A DNA stretch of 64,000 bases from positions 124,001-188,000 of the forward strand of contig NZ_JAOANI010000015.1 in the NCBI RefSeq assembly GCF_025318105.1, in the 5' to 3' direction. Numbering within the stretch: position 1 is the first letter of the stretch; each line of letters opens with the position of its first letter. Shown here in pieces: positions 1-8,852 of this stretch. Both the position numbers and the translations under genes were made by a program. Under the pieces are notes generated by a model. That model made no database searches, was not told the DNA's origin, and was given only the letters and a program-made list of their open reading frames with translations. The stretch comes from Venatoribacter pacificus. GTDB lineage: Bacteria > Pseudomonadota > Gammaproteobacteria > Pseudomonadales > Oceanobacteraceae.

Positions 1-816
1 CTCTTCGCCTTCAGCCTGCTGCCACTCCTGCAGTTTATGCAGAATATAATTACGGAAGCTGTGTTCCACCCGCTGTTCCAGCGAGGCTTCAACAATAATC
101 AGTGGTGCGGCCAGCATGCGCAGGCGCAGGCTTTCCGGTATCGCACAGCGGCCAATCAGCATGCTTTCATCTTCGAGCAGAATACTGCGCTCGGGGTGCG
201 CATGATTCTGGCGCAATAACGCCACGGCGAGTTTATTTTCAAAATCAATCTGCGATGGTTGCCCGGTCGGGCGTTTGCCAAAGGTACTGCCACGATGATG
301 AGCAATACCTTCAAGGTCAATACTGTGCGGCAGGGCATTTAATAAATCGGTTTTAGCGCAGCCGGTATGACCCGCCAGTACGCGGAACTGGCCATCCGCC
401 GCAATGCGCTCCAGCGTATCAATTAAAAAACGCCGCATGGCTTTGTAGCCACCGGTAATGCGCGGGTAATCACAGCCGGCTTCTTTCAGCCACTGCTGTA
501 CGATCTGACTGCGCAGGCCGCCACGGAAACAATAGAGATAACCATCCGGATGCTGACGGGCAAACTCCAGCCATTGCTCCAGCCGCTGTTGTTTTACCTT
601 GCCACCCACCAGCTGATGGCCCAGCACAATGGCGGCATCCTGACCCTGCTGTTTATAACAGGTACCGACTTTCGCCCGCTCGGCGTCGGTCATCAGCGGC
701 AGGCTGACGGTATGCGGAAACGCCCCCTTTTTAAATTCCAGAGGCGCGCGGGTATCCATCATCGGCGTGTCGGTTAAAAACAGACGGGTAAAATCCTGGC
801 TGTCCGCCCGGCTCAT
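1..816 (-). CDS. mnmH: tRNA 2-selenouridine synthase MnmH/SelU (C-terminus cut by window edge)
   Basis: This enzyme replaces sulfur with selenium in 2-thiouridine at the wobble position of certain tRNAs, using selenophosphate made by SelD. The reading frame stays open for 272 codons to base 1, so the end of the protein is missing. An N-terminal rhodanese domain carries the catalytic loop FRGGLRSQ, preceded by Cys96 (YCFRGG). It is followed by a P-loop GHTGCAKT at residues 149-156, the layout typical of the family. The ATG overlaps the selD stop as ATGA, indicating a translationally coupled selD-mnmH operon. The ATG follows selD directly and the protein aligns by eye from its first residues. 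Confidence 0.95.
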   Translation of the reverse strand, partial: MSRADSQDFTRLFLTDTPMMDTRAPLEFKKGAFPHTVSLPLMTDAERAKVGTCYKQQGQDAAIVLGHQLVGGKVKQQRLEQWLEFARQHPDGYLYCFRGGLRSQIVQQWLKEAGCDYPRITGGYKAMRRFLIDTLERIAADGQFRVLAGHTGCAKTDLLNALPHSIDLEGIAHHRGSTFGKRPTGQPSQIDFENKLAVALLRQNHAHPERSILLEDESMLIGRCAIPESLRLRMLAAPLIIVEASLEQRVEHSFRNYILHKLQEWQQAEGEE

Positions 817-1868
817 GCCTTAACCTCAATGCGGTAATCGCTGCGGGCAGCAATCAATTCACCAATGCACTGCGCGTATACCCCGGCGGCGGTTAATACC
901 TGTTCCAGTGCTGCGGCTTGCTCTGGCTGTACGGCAATGAGTAAACCGCCGCTGGTTTGCGGATCGCAGAACAGCGCTTTCTGCTCATCCGTTAACGGCG
1001 CCAGTTTATCGCCATAGGAATCAAAATTACGGGTGGTGCCGCCGGGCAGACAACCCTGGGCAATATAGTCGCGTACCGGTGGCAACAGCGGAATATGTTG
1101 CTCGTACAACACCGCATTCACACCACTGCCTTCGCACACTTCGAGCAGGTGCCCCATTAAACCAAAACCGGTAACGTCGGTAATGGCTTCCACACCCTCA
1201 AGCTGTGCGACGTCGGCGCCGACTTTATTCATCTGGCACATCACGTCACGGGCAAGGAATTCATGCTCCGGGCGCAGTTTTTTCTGCTTCTGCGCGGTGG
1301 TCAGAATGCCCACACCCAGTGGCTTGCTCAGATAGAGTTTGCAGCCTGCGGTTGCGGTGTTGTTCTGCTTCAGTTTGTCTTTCTGTACCAGACCGGTCAC
1401 TGCCAGACCAAAAATCGGTTCCGGCGAATCAATACTGTGACCACCGGCCAGCATAATGCCGGCATCGGCGCAGGCCTGACGGCCACCGTCGACCACGCGC
1501 TGCGCGACTTCAGGCGGCAGCACATTCACCGGCCAGCCAAGAATCGCAATCGCCATTAACGGTTTGCCACCCATGGCGTAGATATCGCTGATGGCATTGG
1601 TCGCGGCGATACGGCCAAAATCAAAGGGATCATCGGCAATGGGCATAAAGAAATCGGTGGTGCTTAAAATCACCTGACCGTTACCGATATCGTAAGCGGC
1701 AGCGTCGTCTTTGCTGCTGTTACCCACCAGCAGATTGGCATCGGTGGGCAATGTCAGCTGCGAGGCCAGAATGCTGTCGAGCACTTTAGGTGATATTTTG
1801 CAGCCGCATCCGGCGCCATGGCTGTATTCGGTCAGACGGATATTGTCGGCAGAAACCTGTGAACTCAT
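813..1868 (-). CDS. selD: selenide, water dikinase SelD
   Basis: SelD makes selenophosphate from selenide and ATP. The motif HGAGCGCKISPK lies at the N-terminus, with catalytic Cys21 and Lys24; it is the cysteine form, not selenocysteine. From the chosen ATG the protein is 351 residues, close to the usual length of about 347. The frame is open for 39 more codons upstream, but that stretch has no family character, and MSSQVSADNIRLTEYSHG matches the typical N-terminus. A GGGGGCA stretch just upstream can serve as ribosome site. The gene overlaps mnmH by four bases (ATGA). A selenocysteine insertion system is not visible here, so the demonstrated use in this window is tRNA modification. Confidence 0.96.
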   Translation of the reverse strand: MSSQVSADNIRLTEYSHGAGCGCKISPKVLDSILASQLTLPTDANLLVGNSSKDDAAAYDIGNGQVILSTTDFFMPIADDPFDFGRIAATNAISDIYAMGGKPLMAIAILGWPVNVLPPEVAQRVVDGGRQACADAGIMLAGGHSIDSPEPIFGLAVTGLVQKDKLKQNNTATAGCKLYLSKPLGVGILTTAQKQKKLRPEHEFLARDVMCQMNKVGADVAQLEGVEAITDVTGFGLMGHLLEVCEGSGVNAVLYEQHIPLLPPVRDYIAQGCLPGGTTRNFDSYGDKLAPLTDEQKALFCDPQTSGGLLIAVQPEQAAALEQVLTAAGVYAQCIGELIAARSDYRIEVKA

Positions 1869-1973
1869 ATTGCCCCCGGTAAAGAAAACCAGGGCCGAAT
1901 GATACGTTAATGTACCGTTCAGGCACAGGGAGTATGATCCGCCGCCTTTGCCTTTACCGGTCTGCAAACCACG

Positions 1974-2597
1974 ATGAATTTCCAACGCCCTACGCTTCTT
2001 TTGCCAATCCTCAGTCTGGTGGTTATGACGCTCAGTGCATGTTCTGTCGCGCCCCTGACAACCCCCACCAGCGCCCGCTCTTTAGGCAAAGACAATGTCC
2101 AGCTCAGCGCTCATATCGCTCCGGCAACCTCTGTCAGTTTTGCAGCGGCTCTGGGGGAAAACACCGACGCCGGTGTCGCCATTGAGCAACAGATCACCAT
2201 GAACCAATCCATCTGGATTAAGCACAGTCTGTTAAATCAGGCACAGGGTTGGTCAGCAGCCGGGCTGGTCGGACTGTTCAGCGCCACCGACCTGGCGAAC
2301 AGCAAGGGCTTTTATCTGGGGCCATTGTTCAGCTACAGCAAAGGTAAGGCGGAGTGGTACGGTAATCTGCGCTACAACCGGGTTTACTGGGATGGGCCAG
2401 ACAACCTGTCGAGCGAAGATAAAGACGATCTGTGGTTCGACATTGTTTCAGACAGCAGCGTTTACTCATACTGGCAAGCTGACGTCGGCATGAAAATACA
2501 CCGCAAGCGGGTCACCTTTAATCTTGGCGCCACCTGCCTCGAGTTGGGTGACAGCTCCGCCTGCATGCCGATTATTGGTGCTGGCCTGACCTACTGA
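1974..2597 (+). CDS. predicted lipoprotein, function unknown
   Basis: The 207-residue product begins with a hydrophobic signal sequence and a lipobox LSAC, so the mature protein should be lipid-anchored at about Cys23. The rest contains repeated short stretches of alternating polar and aromatic residues (SVYSYWQADVGMKI, RVTFNLGATCLELG) and ends in Tyr. That suggests a small beta-barrel or beta-sandwich envelope protein. It is divergent from selD, with 105 bp between the two starts, and converges on the solute-binding protein gene, sharing seven bases at the 3' ends. I do not recognise the family. Confidence 0.7.
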   Translation: MNFQRPTLLLPILSLVVMTLSACSVAPLTTPTSARSLGKDNVQLSAHIAPATSVSFAAALGENTDAGVAIEQQITMNQSIWIKHSLLNQAQGWSAAGLVGLFSATDLANSKGFYLGPLFSYSKGKAEWYGNLRYNRVYWDGPDNLSSEDKDDLWFDIVSDSSVYSYWQADVGMKIHRKRVTFNLGATCLELGDSSACMPIIGAGLTY

Positions 2598-3379
2598 GCG
2601 CTGGCCGTTTTCAGCAGCGCCTTTACCTGCGCGGGCATCTCGCCCGCCTGCCATTTACGGTACAGCGACTGCAACTCACCGCTGGCCACCAGCTCCGGAA
2701 TGCGGCGGTTATATTCACTGATCAGGTATTCCGACACCGCTCCTTCAGCAAAGGCGACATATACATCACGGCCGTTGGGCATATCGCGCACTTCAAAATA
2801 ATCCATGCCCACACCGGCATCCTCCAGTGCCAGCTGGATGGCATCCCATTCATCCACCATCATGTCGATCTTGCCCTGCTGTAACCACTGCAAGCCTTCG
2901 GCGCTGCTGCGGTATTCGCGCAGGGTAAAATTACGCTGCTTGGCGGGAATAACATCAACGCCTTTCATCCAGCCTATTGTGTTCCCCTTCAGCGTATTCA
3001 TACCCTGCCAGTTAATACGCGCCGTCAGTGGATACATAACCGACAGGTACTCCACATCGATGGCATAACGCGGATAAAGCAGAGGCTCGCTGCTGTTGCG
3101 GGTCTCGCCAATAATCGCGTTGTATACCCGATACTCGGTGACCATCTTCAACGCGCGATTCCAGGGAACGGTGGACGGTTTAACGCGGATACCGGCGGGC
3201 TCATACACTGCACGCAGAATATCCCAGTACAGGCCACTGCCATCTTTATTGCTGTACTCCGGCCACTCCGGTGCCACCACGTTAACCATTTTGATATGAC
3301 TGGCCGTAAATCCGGCCACAGAGTCAGCGCCGGCGTTCAGTGCCAGCCCAAGCAACACACACAAACACCACAAACGCAT
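2591..3379 (-). CDS. periplasmic solute-binding protein, family 3-like
   Basis: The start MRLWCLCVLLGLALNAGA is a clear signal peptide, and the ATG has a strong AGGAGG ribosome site eight bases upstream; an in-frame GTG two codons earlier is less likely. The mature part has the bacterial family 3 (amino-acid-binding) pattern: VAPEWPEYSNKDGSGLYWDILRAV at the ligand-pocket start, GNTIGWMKGVD at the second lobe, and DMMVDEW. No permease or ATPase gene lies next to it. It may therefore be an orphan sensor or binding protein rather than part of a complete importer. The ligand cannot be told from sequence. Confidence 0.8.
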   Translation of the reverse strand: MRLWCLCVLLGLALNAGADSVAGFTASHIKMVNVVAPEWPEYSNKDGSGLYWDILRAVYEPAGIRVKPSTVPWNRALKMVTEYRVYNAIIGETRNSSEPLLYPRYAIDVEYLSVMYPLTARINWQGMNTLKGNTIGWMKGVDVIPAKQRNFTLREYRSSAEGLQWLQQGKIDMMVDEWDAIQLALEDAGVGMDYFEVRDMPNGRDVYVAFAEGAVSEYLISEYNRRIPELVASGELQSLYRKWQAGEMPAQVKALLKTASAQ

Positions 3380-3631
3380 AACCACCTCCTGTTACGAACC
3401 GGGCTCTGAATCACTGACCAGCAACACCACAGTGGCAAGCGTCAATGCGTCAGAAAGGATGATTAAGAAACAATAGTTCAGCGCTGGAAAATGGAAGACG
3501 GAATACAGGAATGACCACTGGAAGATCAGCAGCCATAAGGCATGCTGCTTAGGCTGCGCTGAAGAAGGAGGCAGGCACCCTGAAGAACTCAGCAATGCCT
3601 TAAGAAAACAACATTATAAAACGCTGAAGCG

Positions 3632-4363
3632 CTATCGCTTTATATTGCAGTCACGCACATAGCAATTGCCATTGCCCTGCAGCGCGCCGATGCGGCGGTC
3701 GCGCTCCCGTTCAGCATCATCCACCGCATCCAGCTTATGCCAGGCGTTAAACAGCTGCGTTTGCTGACGGCCGATTTTCAGGCCGTAGCGGTCACGCATA
3801 TAAAAATAAATACGCGCGACATCACCACGACGGTCGTCTTTTGGTTCGGCGCGGCGCAGTTTGAAATTAACCTCAAAATCACAACGGCCATACACCCGCG
3901 GCTCGCCTTCGAGCATGCCATAACGGTAGTTCGAGCGGTCGCCGTTTAATTCACCCACCGCGGGCACCAGATTATGCAGGTCGGCTTCCATACGGCGGAA
4001 TTGCGCATCGTTTTTACTGCAGTTCTTGCGGCCACCGTTCTGCCAGCACTGCAACTGATGGCCAAACTCCCAGGCCGGAACCACATGCTCCCATTCCAGC
4101 CGTGCACCGCGTTTGGCATTTTTACGCGCACTGTAACCGCAGGCCGAAGCATCGATCTGTTTGCCGGAAAAAGCACAGTCACAATAAAAGGTGCGCTGGC
4201 CACCGGGCAGAGTGGCGTACACCTTAGCCGCCATACGCTTGGCTTCACGGAAGGATTGCGGGCCAGATTGCAGGCCATCAGCCTGATTGGCCTGCACCGT
4301 CTGCAGAGGTAATAAACAAAACAACAACAGGGCAACCGCACACTGCCTGACAGTAAAGCGCAT
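3632..4363 (-). CDS. endA: endonuclease I family secreted nuclease
   Basis: This is a periplasmic or secreted non-specific DNase of the EndA/Dns family. Diagnostic segments are FYCDCAFSGK (disulfide cysteines), EWEHVVPAWEFG with the catalytic His and metal region, and DLHNLVPAVGELNGDRSNY. A signal peptide (RFTVRQCAVALLLFCLLPLQTVQA) precedes the mature enzyme. I chose the ATG at 4363 because GGAA lies eight bases upstream; a second ATG two codons earlier is possible and the open frame reaches to 4405. It stands alone in the minus direction. A role in using extracellular DNA as nutrient is known for the family. Confidence 0.93.
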   Translation of the reverse strand: MRFTVRQCAVALLLFCLLPLQTVQANQADGLQSGPQSFREAKRMAAKVYATLPGGQRTFYCDCAFSGKQIDASACGYSARKNAKRGARLEWEHVVPAWEFGHQLQCWQNGGRKNCSKNDAQFRRMEADLHNLVPAVGELNGDRSNYRYGMLEGEPRVYGRCDFEVNFKLRRAEPKDDRRGDVARIYFYMRDRYGLKIGRQQTQLFNAWHKLDAVDDAERERDRRIGALQGNGNCYVRDCNIKR

Positions 4364-4484
4364 GATCATTTCCGGCCTCAGATTTCGCAGCGCGCAATGT
4401 ACCACTGGCGGTTTAAGCGGTCACGGTTTGCTGTGTGAGTGTGCGTAAAGCTCCTGCGCCAGCCCATTTAAGAAGCTGCTCGCC

Positions 4485-5318
4485 TCAGAAGCGATAACCA
4501 AACACGCCGATATACTCATCAAAGTAAAAACTCTGATCGGCTTTATCGCCTTTGTTACTGGTCAGGACATCATCCATATCCGCATGCCCGTACTTACCCA
4601 GGAAGCGGAAGAAAAAGCCTTTCCACAATGTGGCTTCCACACCCACTTTTACCGTGGTCGCATAACCGGCCACATGCCACTCGTCGTTACGCTCACCGCT
4701 GAGTAATTTAACGTTACTTTTCGGGTACAGAATACCGGCACCCACACCGGCAAACACCGCCAGATCCATTTTATTGCCCCAGGACCACAGCGGCAGAAAA
4801 CGCTCAGTCTCCAGCGAGATCATGTTAAAGCCATCGGTATGTTCGTAGGTGAGAAAATCATCGCTGAGCTTCTGCTGACCACGGGCCGGATCGGTGCGTT
4901 CAAACCCCGGACGGTTAATCGTACCGCTGATATCCACGGTCTGATCTTCCACCATCACATATTTCATATGATCGAAACCCAGCGATACCGACCAGTTATC
5001 AGCAACAAAATACCCAAAGCGCCAGTTGTACTGTGGAATGGTCAGACGTCCGGGGTTCAGATACGAATGGAATACCTCGTCCCACGACACCTGATTCTGA
5101 CGGTCACGGGCCTTCACGTTGTACAGCGTAAAATCGTGGTCATCGCCGTCAAAGTGAATATCACTGTTAGAATAGGTCGCATTATTCCAGCCCCAGTAGC
5201 CATACCACTGCCCCTGAGTACGCAGAGTGGTGGCCGCCTGAACAGAGAATGATGAAAAAACCAACGCGCTAAGCGTCAACAGCAGGGCCATCCGCTGGCG
5301 CAGAAATTTTGAAAACAT
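4485..5318 (-). CDS. outer-membrane beta-barrel protein, unassigned
   Basis: The product starts with a signal peptide (MALLLTLSALVFSSFSVQA after a basic MFSKFLRQR) and ends in GVFGYRF. A C-terminal Phe after alternating hydrophobic residues is the Bam recognition signature of outer-membrane barrels. The body has many amphipathic beta segments, such as NWSVSLGFDHMKYVMV and FFRFLGKYGHADMDD. The frame is open upstream to 5402, but that part lacks signal-peptide features. The ribosome site before 5318 is weak. I do not recognise a named family; DMDD and DGDDHD segments could bind a cation. Confidence 0.7.
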   Translation of the reverse strand: MFSKFLRQRMALLLTLSALVFSSFSVQAATTLRTQGQWYGYWGWNNATYSNSDIHFDGDDHDFTLYNVKARDRQNQVSWDEVFHSYLNPGRLTIPQYNWRFGYFVADNWSVSLGFDHMKYVMVEDQTVDISGTINRPGFERTDPARGQQKLSDDFLTYEHTDGFNMISLETERFLPLWSWGNKMDLAVFAGVGAGILYPKSNVKLLSGERNDEWHVAGYATTVKVGVEATLWKGFFFRFLGKYGHADMDDVLTSNKGDKADQSFYFDEYIGVFGYRF

Positions 5319-5699
5319 AAGTAACTGCCAAGAATAAGAAGAGAGAACAGCAGAGACCGGCAGTATGGGGAGCCCAGCAGCAGAAGCCGCTGGAAATACC
5401 AACCGGTCTCATCAGGCGCGCACCTTAACAGCCACTGATAAGACAATTAATAAGTCTGACAAGAACAACCTGATCCATCAGCCGGGACAATGGTGCAAGC
5501 CCCGGCCTGCGGGCAATCGGGGCCATCAACAGGATTGATGCAAATGCGCAACAGACTGTTAACCCGTGCGGTTACGCCCTTCAGCAGCCCGGCCGTCACT
5601 CCTGCCAATCCTGAAACAGCCGGTAAAAGTGGCACATTTCGCCTTCTGCTTTTCCTGCAAACCTCATACACTGAACGCAAACCACCGAGCTGCCCCGCC
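5319..5699. other. intergenic region without a recognisable gene
   Basis: This stretch lies between the divergent barrel gene and the moa leader. Open frames on both strands are short, overlapping and without a ribosome site or family likeness. It must hold the promoters of both flanking units, but I see no convincing promoter pair. Confidence 0.5.
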
Positions 5700-5704
5700 T
5701 ACGT

Positions 5705-5831
5705 TACGGGTCTGTACAGACCAGCAATAGGGTGAGTCAGCCGTGGCCGCCACGCTCTGTAACCACACAGCGTCCGGCCACCAGGGTCCGCAAAGAAATG
5801 CCCGGGCCTCCCACACTTGGAAAGGTGAACA
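5705..5831 (+). ncRNA. probable molybdenum-cofactor (Moco) riboswitch ahead of moaA
   Basis: The 130 bases before moaA are structured. They hold a perfect 14-bp palindrome GGTCTGTACAGACC (5709-5722), a CGTGG/CCACG hairpin near 5742, then TCCGCAAAG followed by CCCGGGCCTCCCACAC. From memory, the last two blocks match the conserved core of the Moco RNA motif found before moaA in Escherichia coli and relatives. The bases CACACTT just after the core can pair with the ribosome site AAAGGTGA (5820-5827), which gives a direct way to control translation of moaA. Assignment rests on these motifs and the gene context; a covariance-model scan was not possible. Exact ends are approximate. Confidence 0.72.
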
Positions 5832-6899
5832 ATGACACCGCAACAACCGCTGATTCCCCTGCGGCCTGTTGCCGACATTCCGCCAGCCCCGGCGTCTGCC
5901 AGCGGCATTGTGCCGCAATCATCAGACACCACGCTGCAGGATACCCATGGCCGGCGCTTCAGCTATCTGCGTCTGTCGGTAACCGATGTCTGCAACTTCC
6001 GCTGCAATTACTGCCTGCCCGATGGCTACCAGTGCAGTGACACGCCCGAACCGCTCAGCCTGGATGAAATTGCCACGCTGGCGCAAACCTTTGCCGCCCT
6101 TGGTACACGTAAAATCCGCATTACCGGCGGCGAACCCAGCCTGCGCAAAGATCTGCCGGAAATTATCCGCATCCTGAAAAACACTGCGGGAATCGAACAG
6201 GCTGCCCTCACCACCAATGGCTATCGTTTAAGTAAACAGATTGATGATTGGGTAGCCGCCGGACTCGACCAGCTGAATGTCAGTATCGACAGCCTCGACC
6301 CGCAGCAATTTCAGGCCATTACCGGCCACGACAAGCTGCAGGAAATTCTCAGCGGTATTGAACGTGCACGTGAGCTTGGCTTAACCCGCATCAAAGTGAA
6401 TGCGGTACTGCTGAAAACCTTTAATGAAAGCGGCCTTAGCCAGTTTTTAAACTGGTTAAAAACCACGCCCGTTACCCTGCGCTTTATCGAACTGATGCAA
6501 ACCGGCGACAACGCCGAATTTTTTGCCGCTCAACATGTGCGTGGCGAAGATATTAAGCAGCAGTTATTGCAGGATGGCTGGCAGCCAAAATTACGCGGCA
6601 GCCACGACGGGCCGGCACAGGAATTTTATCACCCGGATTTCAGCGGACAGATAGGTCTGATCATGCCTTACAGTCAGGATTTCTGTAAAAGCTGCAATCG
6701 TCTGCGTATTTCTGCCCAGGGCAAATTACACCTGTGTTTATTCGGTGAAGAAGGCCATGAATTACGGCCACTGCTGCATTATGCCAGTGCTGACATACAG
6801 CAGCATATCCGCACCCTGCTCGGCCAGAAAAAAGAAAGTCATTATCTGCAGGCCGGACGCACCGGCGCGATATCTCACTTTGCGATGATCGGCGGCTGA
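5832..6899 (+). CDS. moaA: GTP 3',8-cyclase MoaA
   Basis: MoaA is the radical SAM enzyme that starts molybdenum cofactor synthesis by rearranging GTP. The first iron-sulfur cluster is bound by CNFRCNYC (Cys54, 58, 61) and the second by Cys285, Cys288 and Cys302 in FCKSCNRLRISAQGKLHLC. ITGGEPSLRKDL is the conserved SAM region. The C-terminus ends in Gly-Gly, as needed for activity. The protein is 355 residues, about 30 longer than usual; the extra is a Pro/Ala-rich N-terminal stretch before RRFSYLRLSVTD. The start has a good site, AAAGGTGA, five bases upstream. First gene of the moaA-mobA-moaB-moaC-moaD-moaE operon. Confidence 0.96.
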   Translation: MTPQQPLIPLRPVADIPPAPASASGIVPQSSDTTLQDTHGRRFSYLRLSVTDVCNFRCNYCLPDGYQCSDTPEPLSLDEIATLAQTFAALGTRKIRITGGEPSLRKDLPEIIRILKNTAGIEQAALTTNGYRLSKQIDDWVAAGLDQLNVSIDSLDPQQFQAITGHDKLQEILSGIERARELGLTRIKVNAVLLKTFNESGLSQFLNWLKTTPVTLRFIELMQTGDNAEFFAAQHVRGEDIKQQLLQDGWQPKLRGSHDGPAQEFYHPDFSGQIGLIMPYSQDFCKSCNRLRISAQGKLHLCLFGEEGHELRPLLHYASADIQQHIRTLLGQKKESHYLQAGRTGAISHFAMIGG

Positions 6900-7505
6900 A
6901 TGAGCACGCCACAACTTGCTGCCGTATTACTGGCCGGTGGTTCGTCACAGCGTATGGGACAGGATAAAGCCCTGCTGCCGGTGAATGGTTTTCGTCATCT
7001 GGGCGAGCGTAACTGGCAACAGTTAATTGAACTTAATCCAGCTGCGCTCTGGCTCAGCCGCCAGACGCACCAGGCAGAACTGGGTTTATCGGCACCTGAT
7101 GGGTGTCACTATAAAATACTGACTGATGATATATCTGATGCGGGTCCGCTGGCCGGTATTCAGGCCGCAGTTAAAGCAGCACTGAACGATCAGATTGACG
7201 AATTAATATTGCTGCCGGTCGATATGCCGCATATCCGCAGTCAGGATTTACAGCAACTGATCAGCAGCGGACGTGCGGCCAATAAAGCCGCCTGCTATCA
7301 GCAGGATTCTTTACCGATCTGCCTGCCACTTTATTTACCAGTCAGTCAGGAACTGCTGCACTGGCTGAACGAACAACTGCAGAATCCGGCGGCACGGCGT
7401 TCCGTCGGTTCGTTAATTCATACCTTTGACAACGTGCAGCTGCCCTCTCCCGGCAATCATGCACTGACCAATACCAACACACCGGACGAATGGGCTGAAC
7501 ACTGA
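6900..7505 (+). CDS. mobA: molybdenum cofactor guanylyltransferase MobA
   Basis: MobA joins GMP to molybdopterin to make the bis-MGD form used by DMSO-reductase-type enzymes. The nucleotide-binding signature LLAGGSSQRMGQDKAL sits at residues 10-25. Further family segments are DISDAGPLAGI, LPVDMPHI and the C-terminal NTNTPDEW. Length 201 residues is normal. The ATG directly abuts the moaA stop (TGAATG), so translation is probably coupled. Its place inside the moa operon is less common than a separate mob locus. Confidence 0.92.
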   Translation: MSTPQLAAVLLAGGSSQRMGQDKALLPVNGFRHLGERNWQQLIELNPAALWLSRQTHQAELGLSAPDGCHYKILTDDISDAGPLAGIQAAVKAALNDQIDELILLPVDMPHIRSQDLQQLISSGRAANKAACYQQDSLPICLPLYLPVSQELLHWLNEQLQNPAARRSVGSLIHTFDNVQLPSPGNHALTNTNTPDEWAEH

Positions 7506-7515
7506 GGAAATCATT

Positions 7516-8055
7516 ATGGCCAAAACCTTTACCGAAGATTTTATTCCGCTGAATATCGCCGTATTAACCGTGTCCGATTCACGCACCGAAGACACCGACA
7601 CCTCCGGCCAGTTGCTGGTCGAAAAACTGACCGATGCCGGGCATTTTTTAAGCGATAAAAAAATCGTGGTAGATAACGTCTATAAAATCCGTGCCGCCGT
7701 ATCCCAGTGGATTGCCGACGATAAAACCCAGGCGGTGCTGATTACCGGCGGTACCGGTTTTACCCGCTGCGACTCCACCCCCGAAGCGGTAACGCCATTG
7801 CTGGATAAAACCGTGGATGGTTTTGGTGAACTGTTCCGCCAGATTTCCTACAACCAGATCGGCACCTCCACCATTCAGAGCCGTGCCATTGCCGGGCTGG
7901 CCAACCAGACCATCGTATTCTGCATGCCCGGTTCCACCAACGCCTGCCGTACCGCCTGGAACGATATTATTCAGACCCAGCTCGACAGCCGTCACCGCCC
8001 GTGTAACTTTGTGCCGCAGTTAAAAAATACCGAAAACTGCGGCAGCCGCGGTTAA
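7516..8055 (+). CDS. moaB: molybdenum cofactor biosynthesis protein MoaB
   Basis: MoaB belongs to the MogA/MoaB family that binds molybdopterin; in many bacteria it is dispensable or acts in adenylylation before metal insertion. Family signatures are AVLTVSDSR, LITGGTGFTRCDSTPEAV and CMPGSTNACRTAWNDII. Length is 179 residues. A GAGGAAATC site lies just upstream of the ATG. It follows mobA by ten bases in the same operon. There is no separate mogA or moeA in the window. Confidence 0.93.
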   Translation: MAKTFTEDFIPLNIAVLTVSDSRTEDTDTSGQLLVEKLTDAGHFLSDKKIVVDNVYKIRAAVSQWIADDKTQAVLITGGTGFTRCDSTPEAVTPLLDKTVDGFGELFRQISYNQIGTSTIQSRAIAGLANQTIVFCMPGSTNACRTAWNDIIQTQLDSRHRPCNFVPQLKNTENCGSRG

Positions 8056-8106
8056 AGCACATAAATACCGCCAATATTGTGAGTGACTATTTAAGAATGA
8101 AAGCTT

Positions 8107-8592
8107 ATGAGTGAATTTTCCCATATTAACCAGCGCGGCGAAGCCAGCATGGTGGATGTCAGCAATAAAGCCGCCACGGTGCGTGAAGCACGGGCCGAAG
8201 GTTACGTGCGCATGAGCGCCGACACCTTGCAGAAAATTCTTGCCGGCGAACATCATAAAGGCGATGTGTTTTCCGTCGCGCGCATTGCCGGCATCCAGGC
8301 GGCCAAACAGACCAGCCAGCTGATTCCGCTCTGCCATCCGCTGATGCTGAGTAAAGTGGCCGTCGATTTTGAAGCACAACCCGAGCACAACCGGGTGCGT
8401 ATCACCAGTCTGGCCAAACTCACCGGCCAGACCGGCGTGGAAATGGAAGCACTTACCGCCGTATCTGTCGCCGCGCTCACCCTGTTTGATATGTGCAAAG
8501 CCGTTGATCCGGCCATGGTACTCGAAGGCATTCGTGTGCTGGAAAAACAGGGCGGAAAAACCGGTCACTGGCAGGCCGACAGCACAGGATAA
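8107..8592 (+). CDS. moaC: cyclic pyranopterin monophosphate synthase MoaC
   Basis: MoaC turns the MoaA product into cyclic pyranopterin monophosphate. The chain carries SHINQRGEASMVDVSNKAAT at the N-terminus, LIPLCHPLMLSKV in the middle and DMCKAVDPAMV near the end, all characteristic of the family. Length 161 residues is standard. It follows moaB after 51 bases with no obvious terminator, so it is read as part of the same transcript. Confidence 0.96.
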   Translation: MSEFSHINQRGEASMVDVSNKAATVREARAEGYVRMSADTLQKILAGEHHKGDVFSVARIAGIQAAKQTSQLIPLCHPLMLSKVAVDFEAQPEHNRVRITSLAKLTGQTGVEMEALTAVSVAALTLFDMCKAVDPAMVLEGIRVLEKQGGKTGHWQADSTG

Positions 8593-8601
8593 AATCTGTT
8601 T

Positions 8602-8850
8602 ATGAATATTCTTTTTTTTGCTGCCCTGCGCGAACAGCTTGGCTGCGCCCAATGTGATATCGCCCTGCCGTTACCGGCCAGCCTGGCAACCGTGCGTGCA
8701 GCATTAATACAGCATTTTCCGAAGCAGGCAGACTTGTTCGTACAAGGCCGCGCACTGGCTGCCATTAATCAAACCTTAATCAACGATGAAAACACCGTGA
8801 TTAACAGCGGTGATGAAGTGGCATTTTTCCCGCCGGTGACCGGAGGCTGA
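8602..8850 (+). CDS. moaD: molybdopterin synthase small subunit MoaD
   Basis: MoaD is the ubiquitin-like sulfur carrier of molybdopterin synthase. The 82-residue chain starts MNILFFAALREQLG and ends FFPPVTGG; the terminal Gly-Gly is the site of adenylylation and thiocarboxylation. It lies nine bases after moaC and two bases before moaE, its partner subunit. Confidence 0.95.
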   Translation: MNILFFAALREQLGCAQCDIALPLPASLATVRAALIQHFPKQADLFVQGRALAAINQTLINDENTVINSGDEVAFFPPVTGG

Positions 8851-8852
8851 CG

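Noticed and set aside
3392..3595. 67-codon minus-strand frame just upstream of the solute-binding protein gene
   Set aside because: It needs a TTG start without a ribosome site, resembles no family and sits where the promoter of the next gene should be.
8020..8652. Long minus-strand frame (210 codons) across moaC
   Set aside because: It is antisense to moaC and moaD, which have clear family motifs; a shadow frame produced by base composition.
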